Made by a program: the position numbers and the translations under genes
The notes under the pieces: generated by a model
Told to the model about the DNA's origin: nothing
Databases searched by the model: none
What the model saw: only the letters and a program-made list of their open reading frames with translations
Shown here: positions 43,476 to 54,450 of the stretch, piece after piece
Layout: each line of letters opens with the position of its first letter
Numbering within the stretch: the first letter of the stretch is position 1
Assembly (NCBI RefSeq): GCF_028372415.1
Contig: NC_092874.1
Location: 239,422,069 to 239,486,068, forward strand
Direction: 5' to 3'
Length of the DNA: 64,000 nt
Origin: Notamacropus eugenii
Lineage: Eukaryota; Chordata; Mammalia; Diprotodontia; Macropodidae

Positions 43476-43984
43476 ATCAACCTAAAGTGTTAATAATGAT
43501 AATTTCCAGGGAAAGTTGTATGTGAAATTAGAAATTTCAGAGAAGTAGCTATGGAGTTCCAAAACACCTGGGTTCAAATCTTGTTTCTAGCCACAAAAGT
43601 GAAGGTAAACAAGCCATTGCAGCTTTTTAGATCTAAACGTTGTTGCTGATCTACTTTGGGAAAGGGAGTGGTGCCCGTTCCCTGCCACCTGGAAAATTCT
43701 TGTAAAATTTTTTGGTCCTCCCTTCTTACCAGAGAAGAAGTCTGAATTTTTTTTATGGGGTGTTTTCAGTACCTTACTGTAAAATTTGGGTTAAGTATTT
43801 GGTTATAGGCTCTTTGTTGGCTGCTGGCCTTCATGCGTCTCCTGTGTTTTTCACATAACTCCCCCCAAATTCCCATTTAATTTCTTATGCTGACCTGTGA
43901 TATATCAAAACTGAGATGGGGAAAATTGCTATGTGGAAGAGATAACTGTAATTCAGCCTAGCTTTGTTATTATTTTGTAAATAA
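43476..43984. other. Unassigned sequence
   Basis: Only a partial SINE-like phrase at 43545-43600 ('CCTGGGTTCAAATCTTGTTT'). Otherwise nothing recognised. Confidence 0.35.
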
Positions 43985-44255
43985 AGGAAGGAAGGACATA
44001 GGTATTTACTAAGTACCTATTTTGTGCTAAGTAATGTACTAAGGCTTTACAAAAATTTGTTAATTTGTAATATTTGTGATTGTTGGGATCTTCACAACCT
44101 GTGAGGTAGATGTTATTATTATCCCCATTTTACAGATGAGGAAATTGAGGTAAACAGAGGTTAAGTGCTTGCCCAGGGTCACACAGCTAGTAAGTGTCTG
44201 AGGTTGAATTTGAACTCAGATCTTTCTGACTCCACATCTATACTATCAGCAGACT
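43985..44255 (-). mobile_element. MIR/Ther-1 CORE-SINE
   Basis: 'TATCCCCATTTTACAGATGA', 'CTTGCCCAGGGTCACACAGC', 'GAATTTGAACTCAGATCTTT'. The first 60 bases resemble an L2 tail ('ACTAAGTACCTATTTTGTGC'). Confidence 0.93.
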
Positions 44256-44399
44256 AGTTCTAGTCTTGGAAGGACATATTGGGCTAGAATTATATTTATC
44301 TGCCTCTCCCAAATATCTCTGGTCTAGGGCTTGGAGGTAGATAAACAAAGATGCTTTCCTGGTTGGTTTTATGGGGCTGGGTAGCCCTTAACTTATACT

Positions 44400-45199
44400 T
44401 ACCAATTTAGCTCCTTTCCACCGAAAGCTGACATCACGAGAGCATCATGAATGGTGAGTAAACCCATTTATCTGAGCAAAACAGTAAGAAGACATTGGAA
44501 TTCTATAGATTACAAATTACACAAAATGACACAAGAGAGAATGAACTCTTTTGCTGGGAGGGAGGTAGCCTCTCAGGTCAAACCAAGAGAGAGGACCCAA
44601 CAAAGCCCCTTCTAAGCAGTCTCTGGGGGCAATCAGACACATGTTAGTAAGCCAGCTTCCCCCTTCAAGTCTCTCTTCATGCGTCCCTTCCAAGGAGTCT
44701 CCAGAGCCATATACCTTAGTCTCAAGAAGTCTTAAACCAGCTCAGTAAGTCCCTCACTGCCAGTAAGCAGCAGCCTTCTTTCTGACAAATAGGAGTCATA
44801 TCTCCTTCCTTGTACACAGCAGCATTCAAAACTTTACATGTTTGATTGGAAGCCTGGTTACGCCAACAAGACAATTTAAAGAAGGCTATGGATAAACCCT
44901 CACATCTAGAGAAGAGTTTTCCAGGGACTCTAGGAACTGGGGACATTTAGATCAGAGAAAGGGAAATAAGGTAGAAGGGATGCCAAAGAGATGGAAGCAT
45001 GATAGCTGAAGGGCTCTCATTAGATGTGCTACTTAGCCTCAGTATATAGATCCTGGACCAATGGATAGAAATCACAAAGAGGCAGATTTCAACTCAGTAA
45101 GAAAGACTTTTTTTTTCCTAACAATGAAAGGTATCTAGAAGTATACTGTGCCCATTCAGGAGATGGTAAGGAAGGAGGGAGGGAGGGAAGGAAAGAAAG
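44400..45199. other. Unassigned; possible ERV debris, then (GGAA)n
   Basis: 44400-44950 is compositionally mixed, with blocks such as 'CAGTCTCTGGGGGCAATCAG' that look ERV-like, but no LTR ends, primer site or coding motif are found. A GGAA/GAAG microsatellite occupies 45170-45208. Confidence 0.3.
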
Positions 45200-45204
45200 A
45201 AGAA

Positions 45205-45465
45205 AGGAAACAAATATTTATTAAGCACCTACTCTACATCAGGTACTGTGTAAGCAATTTACAAATGTTATATCATTTATCCTCACAACAACCCAGGAAG
45301 GTAGGTGTTATTCCCATTTTACAGATGAGAAAACTAAGGCAAACAGAGGTGAAGTGACTTGCCCAGGGTCACACAACTAGTAAAATTTGAAGCTGGATTT
45401 GAATTTAGGTCTTCCTGACTCTAGCTCCAGTTGTTCTATCCCCTGTGCTACCCAGGTAAATTTCC
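45205..45465 (-). mobile_element. MIR/Ther-1 CORE-SINE
   Basis: 'TATTAAGCACCTACTCTACA' (tail), 'TTATCCTCACAACAACCCAG', 'TTCCCATTTTACAGATGAGA', 'GCCCAGGGTCACACAACTAG'. Confidence 0.93.
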
Positions 45466-45499
45466 CACTAATTTCAGCAGAAGCTAAATTACTTTATTT

Positions 45500-45615
45500 G
45501 AGATGTGGTAGAGGAAGCAGCTTTCTGAGAATTCTTGAGATCCTAGGGAATTTTGTTCAGCTACAGGTTGGACTAGATGACTTCTGAGGTCCCTTCCAAC
45601 TCAGATTTTGTGAAT
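45500..45615 (+). mobile_element. MIR3 end fragment
   Basis: 'GGTTGGACTAGATGACTTCT' and 'GAGGTCCCTTCCAACTCAGA' are the MIR3 3' end. Confidence 0.8.
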
Positions 45616-45904
45616 TTCACAGATATTGTACTGATCCAAACAATGGGTCCATATTTGTCCCAAATCTGATTTGTATAACACCTAGCCATTAGTTATACTT
45701 CCCCCTCCTTCCCAGCGTATCCTATATACTGACTCTATTATGACTCAATTTTAAAGATTTTCCTGGCTAATAATGTGTAACAGTGATTACCGTTGCTACT
45801 GCTGAGCCAAGGGGACTGGGACATTTAGCCTATGTCCCTTTCCATAGTCACTTTCAGCTCTGGACCCATTCACCTCAGTCCTGGAGAAGGCTGACCACCT
45901 GGAA

Positions 45905-45947
45905 GGAGGAGGAGGAGGAGGAGGAGGAGGAGGAGGAGGAGGAGGAA
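45905..45947. repeat. (GGA)n microsatellite
   Basis: About 14 GAG/AGG units. The poly-Glu and poly-Pro frames over it are not genes. Confidence 0.96.
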
Positions 45948-46254
45948 GGCTCTTTTCCTTATACTCCTTGGCTCTTTGCCCCCATCCTGGAGCCCCAGGG
46001 GAAAAATGACATAAAGCTTGGTTTTGGCTCATGTCTAGGACTGACCTTCCCATAAGCAAGGTGTAGAAAGGTGCTGGCTATACCATGTAAATAAGATTTG
46101 GGACCCTTCTTTATTTTCTCCAACAAAAGAAATACTAAGTACAAAAAACTCTCACAAGTGTGCAAAAACAGACTTAAAACAAGCTGCAATATTGTTTTGC
46201 CTAATATAACTACTATGATACTCTCTTGGGAGGTTGATATGCCAAATATCATGA

Positions 46255-46535
46255 CAAAAATAATAATCCCAATCATAATCATAACAGCAACTGGCATTTA
46301 AATTGCTCTTTAATGTCTGCAAAGTGCTTTTCACAAATATTCTCATTTGATCATCACAAAACCCTGGGAGGTAGGGGGGCTATTATTTTTATCCCTATTT
46401 TATAGATGAGGAAACTGAGGCAGAGAGAAGTTAAGTGACTTGCCCAGTGTAACACAACTAATAAATGTCTGAGACTAGATTTAAACACAGGTTTTCCTGA
46501 CCACAGGTCCAGTATACCACCTAACTGCAATTTGC
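46255..46535 (-). mobile_element. MIR/Ther-1 CORE-SINE, near full length
   Basis: 'CTGGCATTTAAATTGCTCTT', 'CATTTGATCATCACAAAACC', 'GATGAGGAAACTGAGGCAGA', 'CTTGCCCAGTGTAACACAAC' and 'CAGTATACCACCTAACTGC'. Confidence 0.94.
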
Positions 46536-47209
46536 AGGACTATGATATTTCACCTCAGCTCTGCGCTGTTCAAACAGATTCTCTCCAGGTCTCTGTCTTC
46601 TGGCAGGCTTGGTTTCTCTCATGCAGAAACTGCCCTCCCCTATCAGTTAGTTCTCCTAAGAGAATACGTGATCCAAATTTTTTGAACTCACCACTTGTGT
46701 GCAATGAATATATCCATCTTGGGATCCCTGTTTAGTTACCCATACTCAGGAAATAAATGAAACTCAGGCTCACTTAAGTGCACATACCTGATTTAGCTGC
46801 AACATCCCCACTCTTCCAGGAAGAGACTCAAAGACTCCTGTCAGGCACAGAAGATGGGAAGATACAAGTGGCAGAGGGCAGAAGGTCTCCCTATAGAAGA
46901 TCCCCCCGTCAGCATATGTTCTGGTTCAGGGGTCAATAAGGATATTATTGCTTTGCTGTCCTAAAGTACCCAAATCCTTTAGTACTGAGCTGTTTGCTCA
47001 GAAGTGGCCAATTGTAATGCACCTCATGAGCCCCTCCTTCATATGATATTCCATATTACAGAATTCTGACTATATGCTAATAGACTATGCTTGAGTTCTT
47101 TTTTTTACTCCATTTCACACTAGGAAGTTAACTTGTGTCAGTACTTTCATGTAGAAACAACCATTAACAGGGACATAAAACATGCCTAAAACTGCCCTTG
47201 GGGTGATGA
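46536..47209. other. Unassigned sequence
   Basis: No repeat family assigned. One AATAAA on plus at about 46752. No other landmark. Confidence 0.35.
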
Positions 47210-47505
47210 CATCCTCATCCTCATCATCACCACCATCTTGTTATCAACACTGCCATCATCATCATCGTTAGCATTTTAAGATTTGCAAAGTCTTTTATGT
47301 GTTATTTCATTTGATCCTCACAGCAGCCTGGGGAGGTAGATGCTCTTATGATCAGACTCCCTATTTTACAGGTGGGGAACCTGAGGCTCAGAAAAGTTAA
47401 GTGACTTGCCTTGGGTCATACAGTCAGTGAGGCAGAATTCACACCTATCTTCCTGACTCTAAATCCAACCATTCTATCCACTGCTCCACCTAGAGGTCTT
47501 ATGTA
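47210..47505 (-). mobile_element. MIR/Ther-1 CORE-SINE with (CAT)n expansion
   Basis: CAT/CATC repeats at 47213-47267 have grown at the tail side. Then come 'GATTTGCAAAGTCTTTTATG', 'CCTATTTTACAGGTGGGGAA', 'AAGTGACTTGCCTTGGGTCA' and 'TATCCACTGCTCCACCTAGA'. Confidence 0.92.
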
Positions 47506-47785
47506 TAAAGAAAAAGAGATCCTTAAGGACCTCTGATTTCATATATCCTTTAACAGCCCATCTGAGTGACCGACTTTTAGGTGATTAGTCTTTCTGAAAT
47601 TAGCTAGGCTAGTTTCCAGGCAATGGGCACAGTGCATCATGAGATCCATACTCAAATCCTTAATAGTTTGACAATGTTTACAAGACTATAGGCCAAATTC
47701 CTCTGGAACATGGCTTTCAGAACCTGAGATCACTTAGATCAGATGAAGCAACAGAGGAGTTTAATTAAGAAAGGAGGATAATCCT
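47506..47785. other. Unassigned sequence
   Basis: Nothing recognised. Confidence 0.35.
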
Positions 47786-47975
47786 CTCTGTTGTTGTGGA
47801 TTTCAGAATCAGAATACTTGGGTTCAACTCTCAGCTCTTTCTATTTGCTACCCAGGTGATAGTGGCAAGCCACTGAACAACTCTCTGGACAGAAATTTCC
47901 TCATCTATAAAATGAATGGGCAGGACTGGATGTCCTCAAAGGTGCCTTCCAACTCTACATCTATTATCCGATGAA
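47786..47975 (+). mobile_element. MIR3 CORE-SINE
   Basis: 'CAGAATACTTGGGTTCAACT', 'AATTTCCTCATCTATAAAAT' and the end 'GGACTGGATGTCCTCAAAGG' with 'TGCCTTCCAACTCTACATC'. Confidence 0.85.
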
Positions 47976-48553
47976 TTAGTTATAATATATATGTAATTAA
48001 TATCACCTGAGTTTGCTAATCTTGTGAGCAGATGACTAAATTTACTGCTAGTTCTATTATATACTATGAATGTTTGTCAGATGTCCCCTGCCTAGCTTTT
48101 ATGGCCTCTAGGGATGGAAAAACTCATTACCAGCTAGGATGGTGAGGGAGAATAGAAGTTACTCAGATCTGCAGAGTCCTCCTGCTTTTCTTCACTGTGT
48201 AAATTCACCATGAAAACGATTTCTACTCTAAAGTCAACGCAGAAGAGGCAACAAAGTCCTGGTCAAATACAATGTTCTTTGCTATCAAAGTTAAAGGACA
48301 CATTTGTCCTTTCTGTTAACAATCAATAAACTGTTTTTTGGGGGGAAATGTCCTCTCTCTGGGGGAACTGTTTGACTATTTTTTAGGAAGTGTTGTGTTG
48401 AAATAAAATCTATTAGTTAAAAAAGTGATTTTTTTTTTTTGTAGAAAAACGGAAAGGAAGATAAGCTATAATTTGCAATTGGGGAAGTGGAACAAAGGTC
48501 ATCCATGTTTTCAGTCACCTTCAACTAGTCCAGCACTTGTGATTTGCATAAAA
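47976..48553. other. Unassigned sequence
   Basis: No feature supported. A T11 run sits at about 48429. Confidence 0.35.
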
Positions 48554-48764
48554 CGTGTGTGTGTGTGTGTGTGTATGTGTGTGTGTGAGAGGAGAGAGAG
48601 AGAAAGAGAAAGAGAGAGAAGGAAAGAGAGAGAGAAAAGGAGAGGAGAGAGACAGAAAGAAAGAGTGGAGAGAGCAAGAAAAAGAGAAGGAAAGAAAGAG
48701 AGGGGGGAAGGAGCAAGAGAAAGAGAGAGAAGGAAAGAGAGAGAGAAAAGAAAAGAGAGAGAGG

Positions 48765-48844
<80 letters not shown>

Positions 48845-48893
48845 CAGAGAGAGAGAGAGAGAGACAGAGAGACAGAGAGACAGAGAGACAGAG
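48554..48893. repeat. (GT)n then 300-bp (GA)n purine tract
   Basis: About 16 GT units (48554-48587) run directly into about 305 bp of almost pure G/A, including about 60 uninterrupted bases of GA near 48772-48834 and (GACA)-type units at its end. Long Arg/Glu- or Ser/Leu-rich frames are artefacts. Confidence 0.97.
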
Positions 48894-48969
48894 CGCACAA
48901 AAACAGCTTCCTTCTCACTTGGCTACTTTTCTATTGGAGGAAACAGAGCTTTGAGAATACTTCTCCCAG

Positions 48970-49221
48970 CAACCGGGTATGTCAGTCAACATGCCTCCAA
49001 TTAAATGCCTGCTACGTATTGGACACTGTACTAACTGCTGGGGATACAAAAAAAGGCAAAAGACAATCCCTGCTCTCAAGGAATTCACAGTTTAATGGGG
49101 CAGACAACATGAACACAACTGTATAAATGGGGTAATTTGGAGAAGCTCAACAGAGGGAATGCACTAACATTAAGGGGGCATCTGAAAAGGCTTCTTGTAG
49201 AAGGTGGGATTTTAGTTATGA
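48970..49221 (-). mobile_element. L2 3' end, antisense (part 1 of split L2)
   Basis: 'TTAAATGCCTGCTACGTATT', 'ACTGCTGGGGATACAAAAAA' and 'TTGTAGAAGGTGGGATTTTA' are reversed L2, cut after 'GACTTGAAGGAAGCCAG'. Confidence 0.92.
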
Positions 49222-49440
49222 CTTGAAGGAAGCCAGATCACAACAACAATACCTAATATTTATATGGTGCTCATGATTTGCCAGGTACTGTGTTACATGC
49301 TCTATAATTATTCCTTTTCTTTCTTTTTGTTCTCATAACAATACTAAGATGTGATGGTATTATTATCCCGATTTTATAGATGAGGAAACTCAGGCAAACA
49401 GGGAGGGGTTAAGTGACTTGCCCAGGGTCACAAAGCTTCT
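49222..49440 (-). mobile_element. MIR CORE-SINE inserted in L2
   Basis: 'ATTTATATGGTGCTCATGAT', 'ATCCCGATTTTATAGATGAG' and 'GACTTGCCCAGGGTCACAAA'. L2 sequence lies on both sides. Confidence 0.88.
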
Positions 49441-49690
49441 GTATGAGATTTGCACTCCATTCTTCATGATTCCAGCTCCAGAGCTTTATCCAAACAAACT
49501 AGGTAGAGAAGAACGAACGAGAATCCAGGCATGTAGGAGAGCCATGGTCTTGGGAGATGGAGTGTCTTGGCTGAATAACAGCAGGGAAGCCAGTGTCACA
49601 GGATCACAGAATAGGTGGGAGTGAAGAGGTAGAAAAGAGTGCTGGAGGCAGATAGAGCAAGCAGGACACGAGACAGTACATAAGTCTAGG
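49441..49690 (-). mobile_element. L2 body, antisense (part 2 of split L2)
   Basis: 'TCTTGGGAGATGGAGTGTCT' and 'CAGGGAAGCCAGTGTCACAG' belong to the L2 region between ORF2 and the 3' tail, in reverse. Homology fades after about 49660. Confidence 0.75.
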
Positions 49691-50258
49691 ATGTGAGCAG
49701 GCAGAAAAGTGCTCAAAGAAGACAGTGACCTTCACCCCTTTCCCGAAAGATTTCTCCTGCCTAGTGCTTGACTAAGGAAATGATGGGGATACAAAAGGTG
49801 CCCTAAGGGTTAAGACTTGCTTATCCAGGACTTTGTGAAGCCCCTAGTTTTTTTCTAACCTGAAGGCCTCCTAAAGTCCTTTCCCCCTTATCTTGAACCT
49901 GTACCAAACGAATTGCTTGTCTCCCTTATCCTGTGTTCCCCATGCCCTTTAATTTTTAACCTGTGTCCTCCTGTCCTATTCTTAAATCCTTAAACCATAA
50001 AGAATTCCCTTGGTCTCCCTCATCCTATGTCATCTTGTCCTGTCTTAATCTCTAACCTACATAAAAACTGTTAAAACAACATCATCGTTCTGAAATCTCC
50101 ATATAAACCTAACTCCTCCAAATAGCAGAGTCTCACTTAGCTTTCTTACCAGGAGACCAGTACTGCTTTTGAGTAAATAAAGCTCCCAAGGGCTATAGAG
50201 AAGGTCTAAGTGAATTCTTTCACACCTGAACCAGCTCTATCAACTCTTGACCTCATCA
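49691..50258 (+). mobile_element. Probable solo LTR inserted in L2
   Basis: About 570 bp foreign to L2, with a pyrimidine-rich body, CTCAC near 50128, and 'GAGTAAATAAAGCTCCCAAG' (an AATAAA signal at about 50175) followed by a T-rich R/U5-like end. L2 resumes at about 50259. Exact termini and the short target duplication were not resolved; the right end may be CTTTCA (50221) or CTCATCA (50258). No viral coding sequence is present. Confidence 0.6.
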
Positions 50259-51790
50259 GGAGTAGCATGTAAGAAGACTGTAAAGGTATGAGGGGGTCCA
50301 GATTATGAAGGGCTTTGAATGTCAGAGGATTTTCCATTTAATGCTAGAGGTGGCAGAGAACCACTGGAGTTTGAATAGTGAGGTGTGTGACATGGTGAGA
50401 CCTGTTCTTTAGGAAGATTGATTTGACAGCTGAATGGAAAATGGACTGGAGTAAAGAGAGACTTGAGGCAGGGAGACCAACTAGCAGGCTACAAGAGAGG
50501 ATGAAGACCAGGGAAGGGTGGTGGCAGTGTTACAGGAGAGAAGGGTGTGTGTGCAAGAGATATTATGAAGGAAAAATTAACAGGATATGGCCACAGATTG
50601 GACATGGGGTGAGAGAGAGTGAAGAGTTAATGATGACACTCTCAGGTTGCAAGCTTGGGTGACTGGGAGGATGGTGGTAACCTTGATGGGAAATTTGGAA
50701 GAAAGGGAGTTGAGGGCGGTGGGGATAATGCGTTCAGCTTTGTAGACATTGAGTTTAAGATGTCAATGGAATAACCAGTTGGAGATATCCACTAGGCAGT
50801 AAGAAATACAAGTCCATGGATTAGAAGACAGGTTCCAGATAGCTAAGTAGAACTGAGAATTATCAGCACACACATGAACCACAGTCCATGGGAGCAGATG
50901 AGATCACCAAGTGAAATAGTATAGAGTAAGAAGAAAGCCCCAGTCAGAGTTCATATGGACACCACCATTAGCAAGCATGACAGGTGAAGATCCAGCAAAG
51001 GAGACTCAGGAGTGATGAGAAGGAATGAGGACAAGTGCAGAGGAGTGTCAGAAACTTAGAAGGGAGCATCAAGGAGAAGAGGGTGATTGAGTGTCAGCCT
51101 GAAGAGAATTCAGGAGTGGTGAGTACTGAGAAAAGGCCATTAGAATCAGCAACTAAAAGATCACTGGGAACTCTGGAGATGGCAGTTTCAGTTGGATGAT
51201 CTTGGAATGCAGACTGTAGAAAATGAGAGGAAAGGAAAGGGAGACACTGGATAGTGGATGACCTTCTCAAGGTGTTTATCCACAAACAGTAGGAGAGCTA
51301 TGGGATCGATGGAGATGGATGGATCAAATGGGTTTTTGGGGTTCGGGGAGACATGGGCTTATTTGTAGTAAGTAGCAAAGAAGCAATAAATAGGGAGAGA
51401 TTGAAGATTAGTGAGAGAGTGGGGATGATAGAAGGGGCAAACTGCTGGAAAAGCTGCCATGGCATGGGATCATTTGTGCACATAGAAGGGCTAGCTCCTC
51501 ATGTGAGATGGGTGGAGGAGACAGTGATGGAAGGCATCTGTGTGACGGGATACGGTAAGTGGAGAAGGGGAACTCTCAGTCATGGCCTCATTCCCCCCAC
51601 CTCCAGGGAAATAAAGGCAAGGTTCTCTGCTAAGAGTGTAGGGACAAGAGGGAGCTATGGGAGATTCAAGTGGGGCATGAAGAGATCCAGAAACCCAAAC
51701 ACTAGTGGGACAATGAGTCAATTAAGTAGGTGTAAAACAATTGCCTTGCTGTTGGGAAGGGTCCAGCTGAGTTTATGCAGCACAAATTTG
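50259..51790 (-). pseudogene. L2 LINE ORF2 reverse-transcriptase remnant, antisense (part 3)
   Basis: On the minus strand this is the L2 (CR1-clade) RT in reverse order along plus. Near 50955-51005 the plus strand has 'GATCCAGCAAAGGAGACTCA', the reverse of the stretch before the GVPQGS-like block. 'GGGAGCAGATGAGATCACCA' at 50890 is the reverse of the DLISS...segment that precedes YADD. 'GTAGACATTGAGTTTAAGAT' near 50740 is the reverse of LNLSK. Many stops; no usable frame. It is one ancient L2 with the pieces from 48970. Confidence 0.88.
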
Positions 51791-51869
51791 TAGTGGACCC
51801 AGTTAGTGTAGTTTCATGATTTCCTCCAAGTTAATTCATCAGGAATGCAGGGAAGGGAAGGAGAAGCAG

Positions 51870-52075
51870 AAGGAAACAACTATTTATTAATCATTTCATC
51901 CTCACAACAACTTTGTGAGGTATATATTAGTATACCCATTTTACAGATGAGAAAAATGAGGCTGAGGTTAAATCATTTGCCCAGGATCACAAAGTCAGTG
52001 TCTAAAGCAGGATTTGAACTCAGTTTTTCCTGAGAACAAGGCCAATCATCTTGCTGCAGAGATAAGAATTCCAAT
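51870..52075 (-). mobile_element. MIR/Ther-1 CORE-SINE
   Basis: 'CATCCTCACAACAACTTTGT', 'CCCATTTTACAGATGAGAAA', 'TTTGCCCAGGATCACAAAGT' and 'CAGGATTTGAACTCAGTTTT'. Confidence 0.92.
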
Positions 52076-52422
52076 GTGCTTTAGTAGGTGGTCTTCCTTA
52101 ATTGTTTTGCCTATAACTTAACTGCCCTGTGGCCAGCTTGGGGATTAGCCTCTCGAAAACATATTTAGGCTGGTTCCTGGAGGAGTACAGGTTTGTACTC
52201 AAAGCCTTTTTAGCTTGGTAGGGCCTAGCAGAACTTAGACTCCACTGGCACAGCCTTTGGCAAGCCAGTCACTTTCGCATTCCAACACAAATAGAGAGGT
52301 AGTTTTCATGTTTATCACCACTGTTCTCTTATCATTTTGTTTTGGGTCTCTTAGAAGAAGTATGAGCGTAGACAGTGTGACACAGGGATTTCAAAGGTCA
52401 GCCTGTCCAACCTGTACTTTAT
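52076..52422. other. Unassigned sequence
   Basis: No family recognised between the MIR and the hAT-like element. Confidence 0.35.
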
Positions 52423-52606
52423 CAGGAATTCCTGAGGCCTGTGAACTTTTTTTTTTAATTGATAAGTGTATTTTGACCTGATTGGTTTTCTTTGTATGCT
52501 AATGTATATTATTTCATGCATTTAAAAACACAATTCTGAGCAGGAGTCCACAGGCATCACCAGATCCCCAAATGGGTCTGTGACACACAAAAGGATAAGA
52601 GCCCTG
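52423..52606 (-). mobile_element. hAT-like MITE
   Basis: From CAGGAATTCCTGAGGCCTG to AAGAGCCCTG, with 'TTGGTTTTCTTTGTATGCTA' and 'TTTCATGCATTTAAAAACAC' inside. This is the reverse layout of the 30535 copy, 184 bp. The right flank meets a MAR1, so no duplication can be read. Confidence 0.8.
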
Positions 52607-52609
52607 ATC

Positions 52610-52735
52610 TGGGGGCAGCTAAGTGGTGCAGTGGATAGAGTACCAGCCCTGGAGTTTGGAGGGTCTGAGTTCAAATGTGGCCTCAGACACTTAGTAGCTG
52701 TGTGACAATTGCCTCAAAAAAACCAAAGCAAAGCC
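52610..52735 (+). mobile_element. MAR1-type SINE, short form
   Basis: 'GGGGGCAGCTAAGTGGTGCA', 'GTGGATAGAGTACCAGCCCT', 'CCTCAGACACTTAGTAGCTG', then an A-rich end. The BovB-like tail is missing, so it is 3'-truncated or a short subfamily. Confidence 0.9.
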
Positions 52736-52739
52736 CCCG

Positions 52740-53165
52740 AATCTGACCTAGAACATTCAGGAAAAAGTCATCCAGCCTCTATTTGACGAACTAGATGTTA
52801 CTTCCTAAGGCAGCCCCATTACCTTTTGAGATAGCACTCCTTGTTACATAGTTTTCTTCAAATTGAATGAAAATCTCCACCTTTATCTAGTTTTTCTCTC
52901 TAGGACCAAATAAATTTCACTTCTCTTCTATGCAATAACCTTTCAAATGATTGATGATGACAACCTTTCACTTCATGTGCCTCCTTTCTCCTCATCTTTG
53001 CTTTTCTAAGCTAACTTTATCAATTGATCCTGATATGCCATGGATTTGAAACCCTTCACCATCCTGTTCCCTTTGCTCGGTGCTCACTTCGTATTGAAAT
53101 GCCATACTCTACGTGTGATCTGATCGTCACAGTATGGAGTGGGATTATGACCCCTTTAGGGTTGT
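52740..53165 (-). mobile_element. CR1/L3-like element
   Basis: 'GTCATCCAGCCTCTATTTGA', 'GTTACTTCCTAAGGCAGCCC', 'TGATCCTGATATGCCATGG', 'ACCCTTCACCATCCTGTTCC' and 'ACTCTACGTGTGATCTGATC' follow the order of the CR1/L3-type repeat. Same family and orientation as 15617-15920, but with more of it present. Confidence 0.8.
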
Positions 53166-53169
53166 AGGC

Positions 53170-53400
53170 GGGCAGCTGATAGCTGCATCATGCCAGCATA
53201 GCAAGAGCAAAGGACTTGGGAATCAGGAGTGAAATGGGTTCAAATTCCGTTTCTGTCACTTACTAATTACATGATGTATGGACAAATCACTTCACCTTGA
53301 TCAACTTTAGTTCCTCATCTGTAAGTACTTACTTACTTTAAATGTCATTATTAGCTGTGTGTGTATGTGGCTGGTGACTTGTTTAATTTATAAATCTTTG
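53170..53400 (+). mobile_element. MIR-type CORE-SINE
   Basis: 'GAATCAGGAGTGAAATGGGT', 'TCAAATTCCGTTTCTGTCAC', 'GACAAATCACTTCACCTTGA' and 'AGTTCCTCATCTGTAAGTAC'. Confidence 0.8.
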
Positions 53401-53404
53401 AGCC

Positions 53405-53645
53405 CTTTTTCACCTAATAGCTAACATTTACATAGCTGTGCTAAATACTTTACAATTATTATCTCGATTTGATCCTACCTGGGAGCTATGTTATTATTAT
53501 CATCATTTTATAGACAAGGAAACTGAGGCAGAGATTAAGTGACTTGAACAGGACCAAGCAACTTGTACATGTCTAAGGCCATATTTGAACTTAGATCTTC
53601 CTGACTCCACTGAGCCATCGAGCTGCCTGAATGAACTCACTCTAG
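53405..53645 (-). mobile_element. MIR/Ther-1 CORE-SINE
   Basis: 'AATAGCTAACATTTACATAG', 'CATTTTATAGACAAGGAAAC', 'AGATTAAGTGACTTGAACAG' and 'CTGAGCCATCGAGCTGCCT'. Confidence 0.9.
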
Positions 53646-53719
53646 CCATGCCTTATCCATCCTGAATTTCCATCGTCTACATTTATCCCTACTATATTTC
53701 ATCTTTCAGTAGTCTAATC

Positions 53720-54080
53720 CTACAAGCATGTATTAAGCATAGATTCTGTGCAAGAAACTAGGAAGGGACTTTATTAAGTGTCTACGGGGTACTAAATGCT
53801 TTACTGAATATCTCATTTGATATACTACCCTGATACTAACAATATTGTTATATATTATATATGTATACATATGCACTATATAACACTATATTAACAATAA
53901 CTCTAGAAAGTAGGTGCTATTATCCCCAATTTACAGATGAGAAAACTGAGGCACTCAGCAGTTAAATGACTTGCCCAGAGTCACACAGCTATTAAGTTTC
54001 TGAGGCTGGATTTGAACTCAGGTCTTCCTGACTCCAGATCCAGCATTCTATCCATTTCACTATTTAGTTTCCTCTAATCT
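53720..54080 (-). mobile_element. L2 tail pieces followed by MIR/Ther-1 CORE-SINE
   Basis: 53725-53815 holds two worn reversed L2 tails ('GTATTAAGCATAGATTCTGT' and 'TATTAAGTGTCTACGGGGTA'). 53820-54080 is a MIR: 'TATTATCCCCAATTTACAGA', 'GACTTGCCCAGAGTCACACA', 'ACTCAGGTCTTCCTGACTCC'. A TATA-rich patch lies at 53850-53890. Confidence 0.88.
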
Positions 54081-54179
54081 CTAGAGGAGACAAAAAGAAA
54101 AAGTCCCTGCTCTTATGGAGATTTTTGTTTTCAGATTAAACCCATCATTCCAGTCTGTGGAGATTTCTTTTAGATCCTA

Positions 54180-54450
54180 ATTATCTCATTTTAGAACATC
54201 TATCTCTGAGACTTGATTCCAATGCTTATTATATATCTGAATTTCAGTCATTTCACCTCTCATCCTTTTTCATCTGTGAAATAGGGATGAATACTTGCAC
54301 TTCTGATACAAATTGTGTCACTTTACCTTTATGAGCTCCAATTTCCTCATTTGTAAAATGGGATTTCTATCCTACCTCAAGAATTATGAGAAACAAATAG
54401 GATAAAGTATCTATACATACTTTAAATGTTATCATTGGCTTTTTTGTATG
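54180..54450 (+). mobile_element. MIR-type CORE-SINE, diverged
   Basis: 'CTCCAATTTCCTCATTTGTA', 'AAATGGGATTTCTATCCTAC' and 'GGATAAAGTATCTATACATA' form its 3' half. The 5' half is weak. Confidence 0.7.

Noticed and set aside
45796-46059. Poly-Pro frame and poly-Glu frame on opposite strands
   Set aside because: Caused by the (GGA)n microsatellite at 45905-45947.
48425-49126. 233-codon Arg/Glu-rich frame and its Ser/Leu-rich antisense
   Set aside because: Artefact of the GA/GT microsatellite.
51353-51793. 146-codon plus-strand frame
   Set aside because: It is antisense to the decayed L2 ORF2; no independent protein features.
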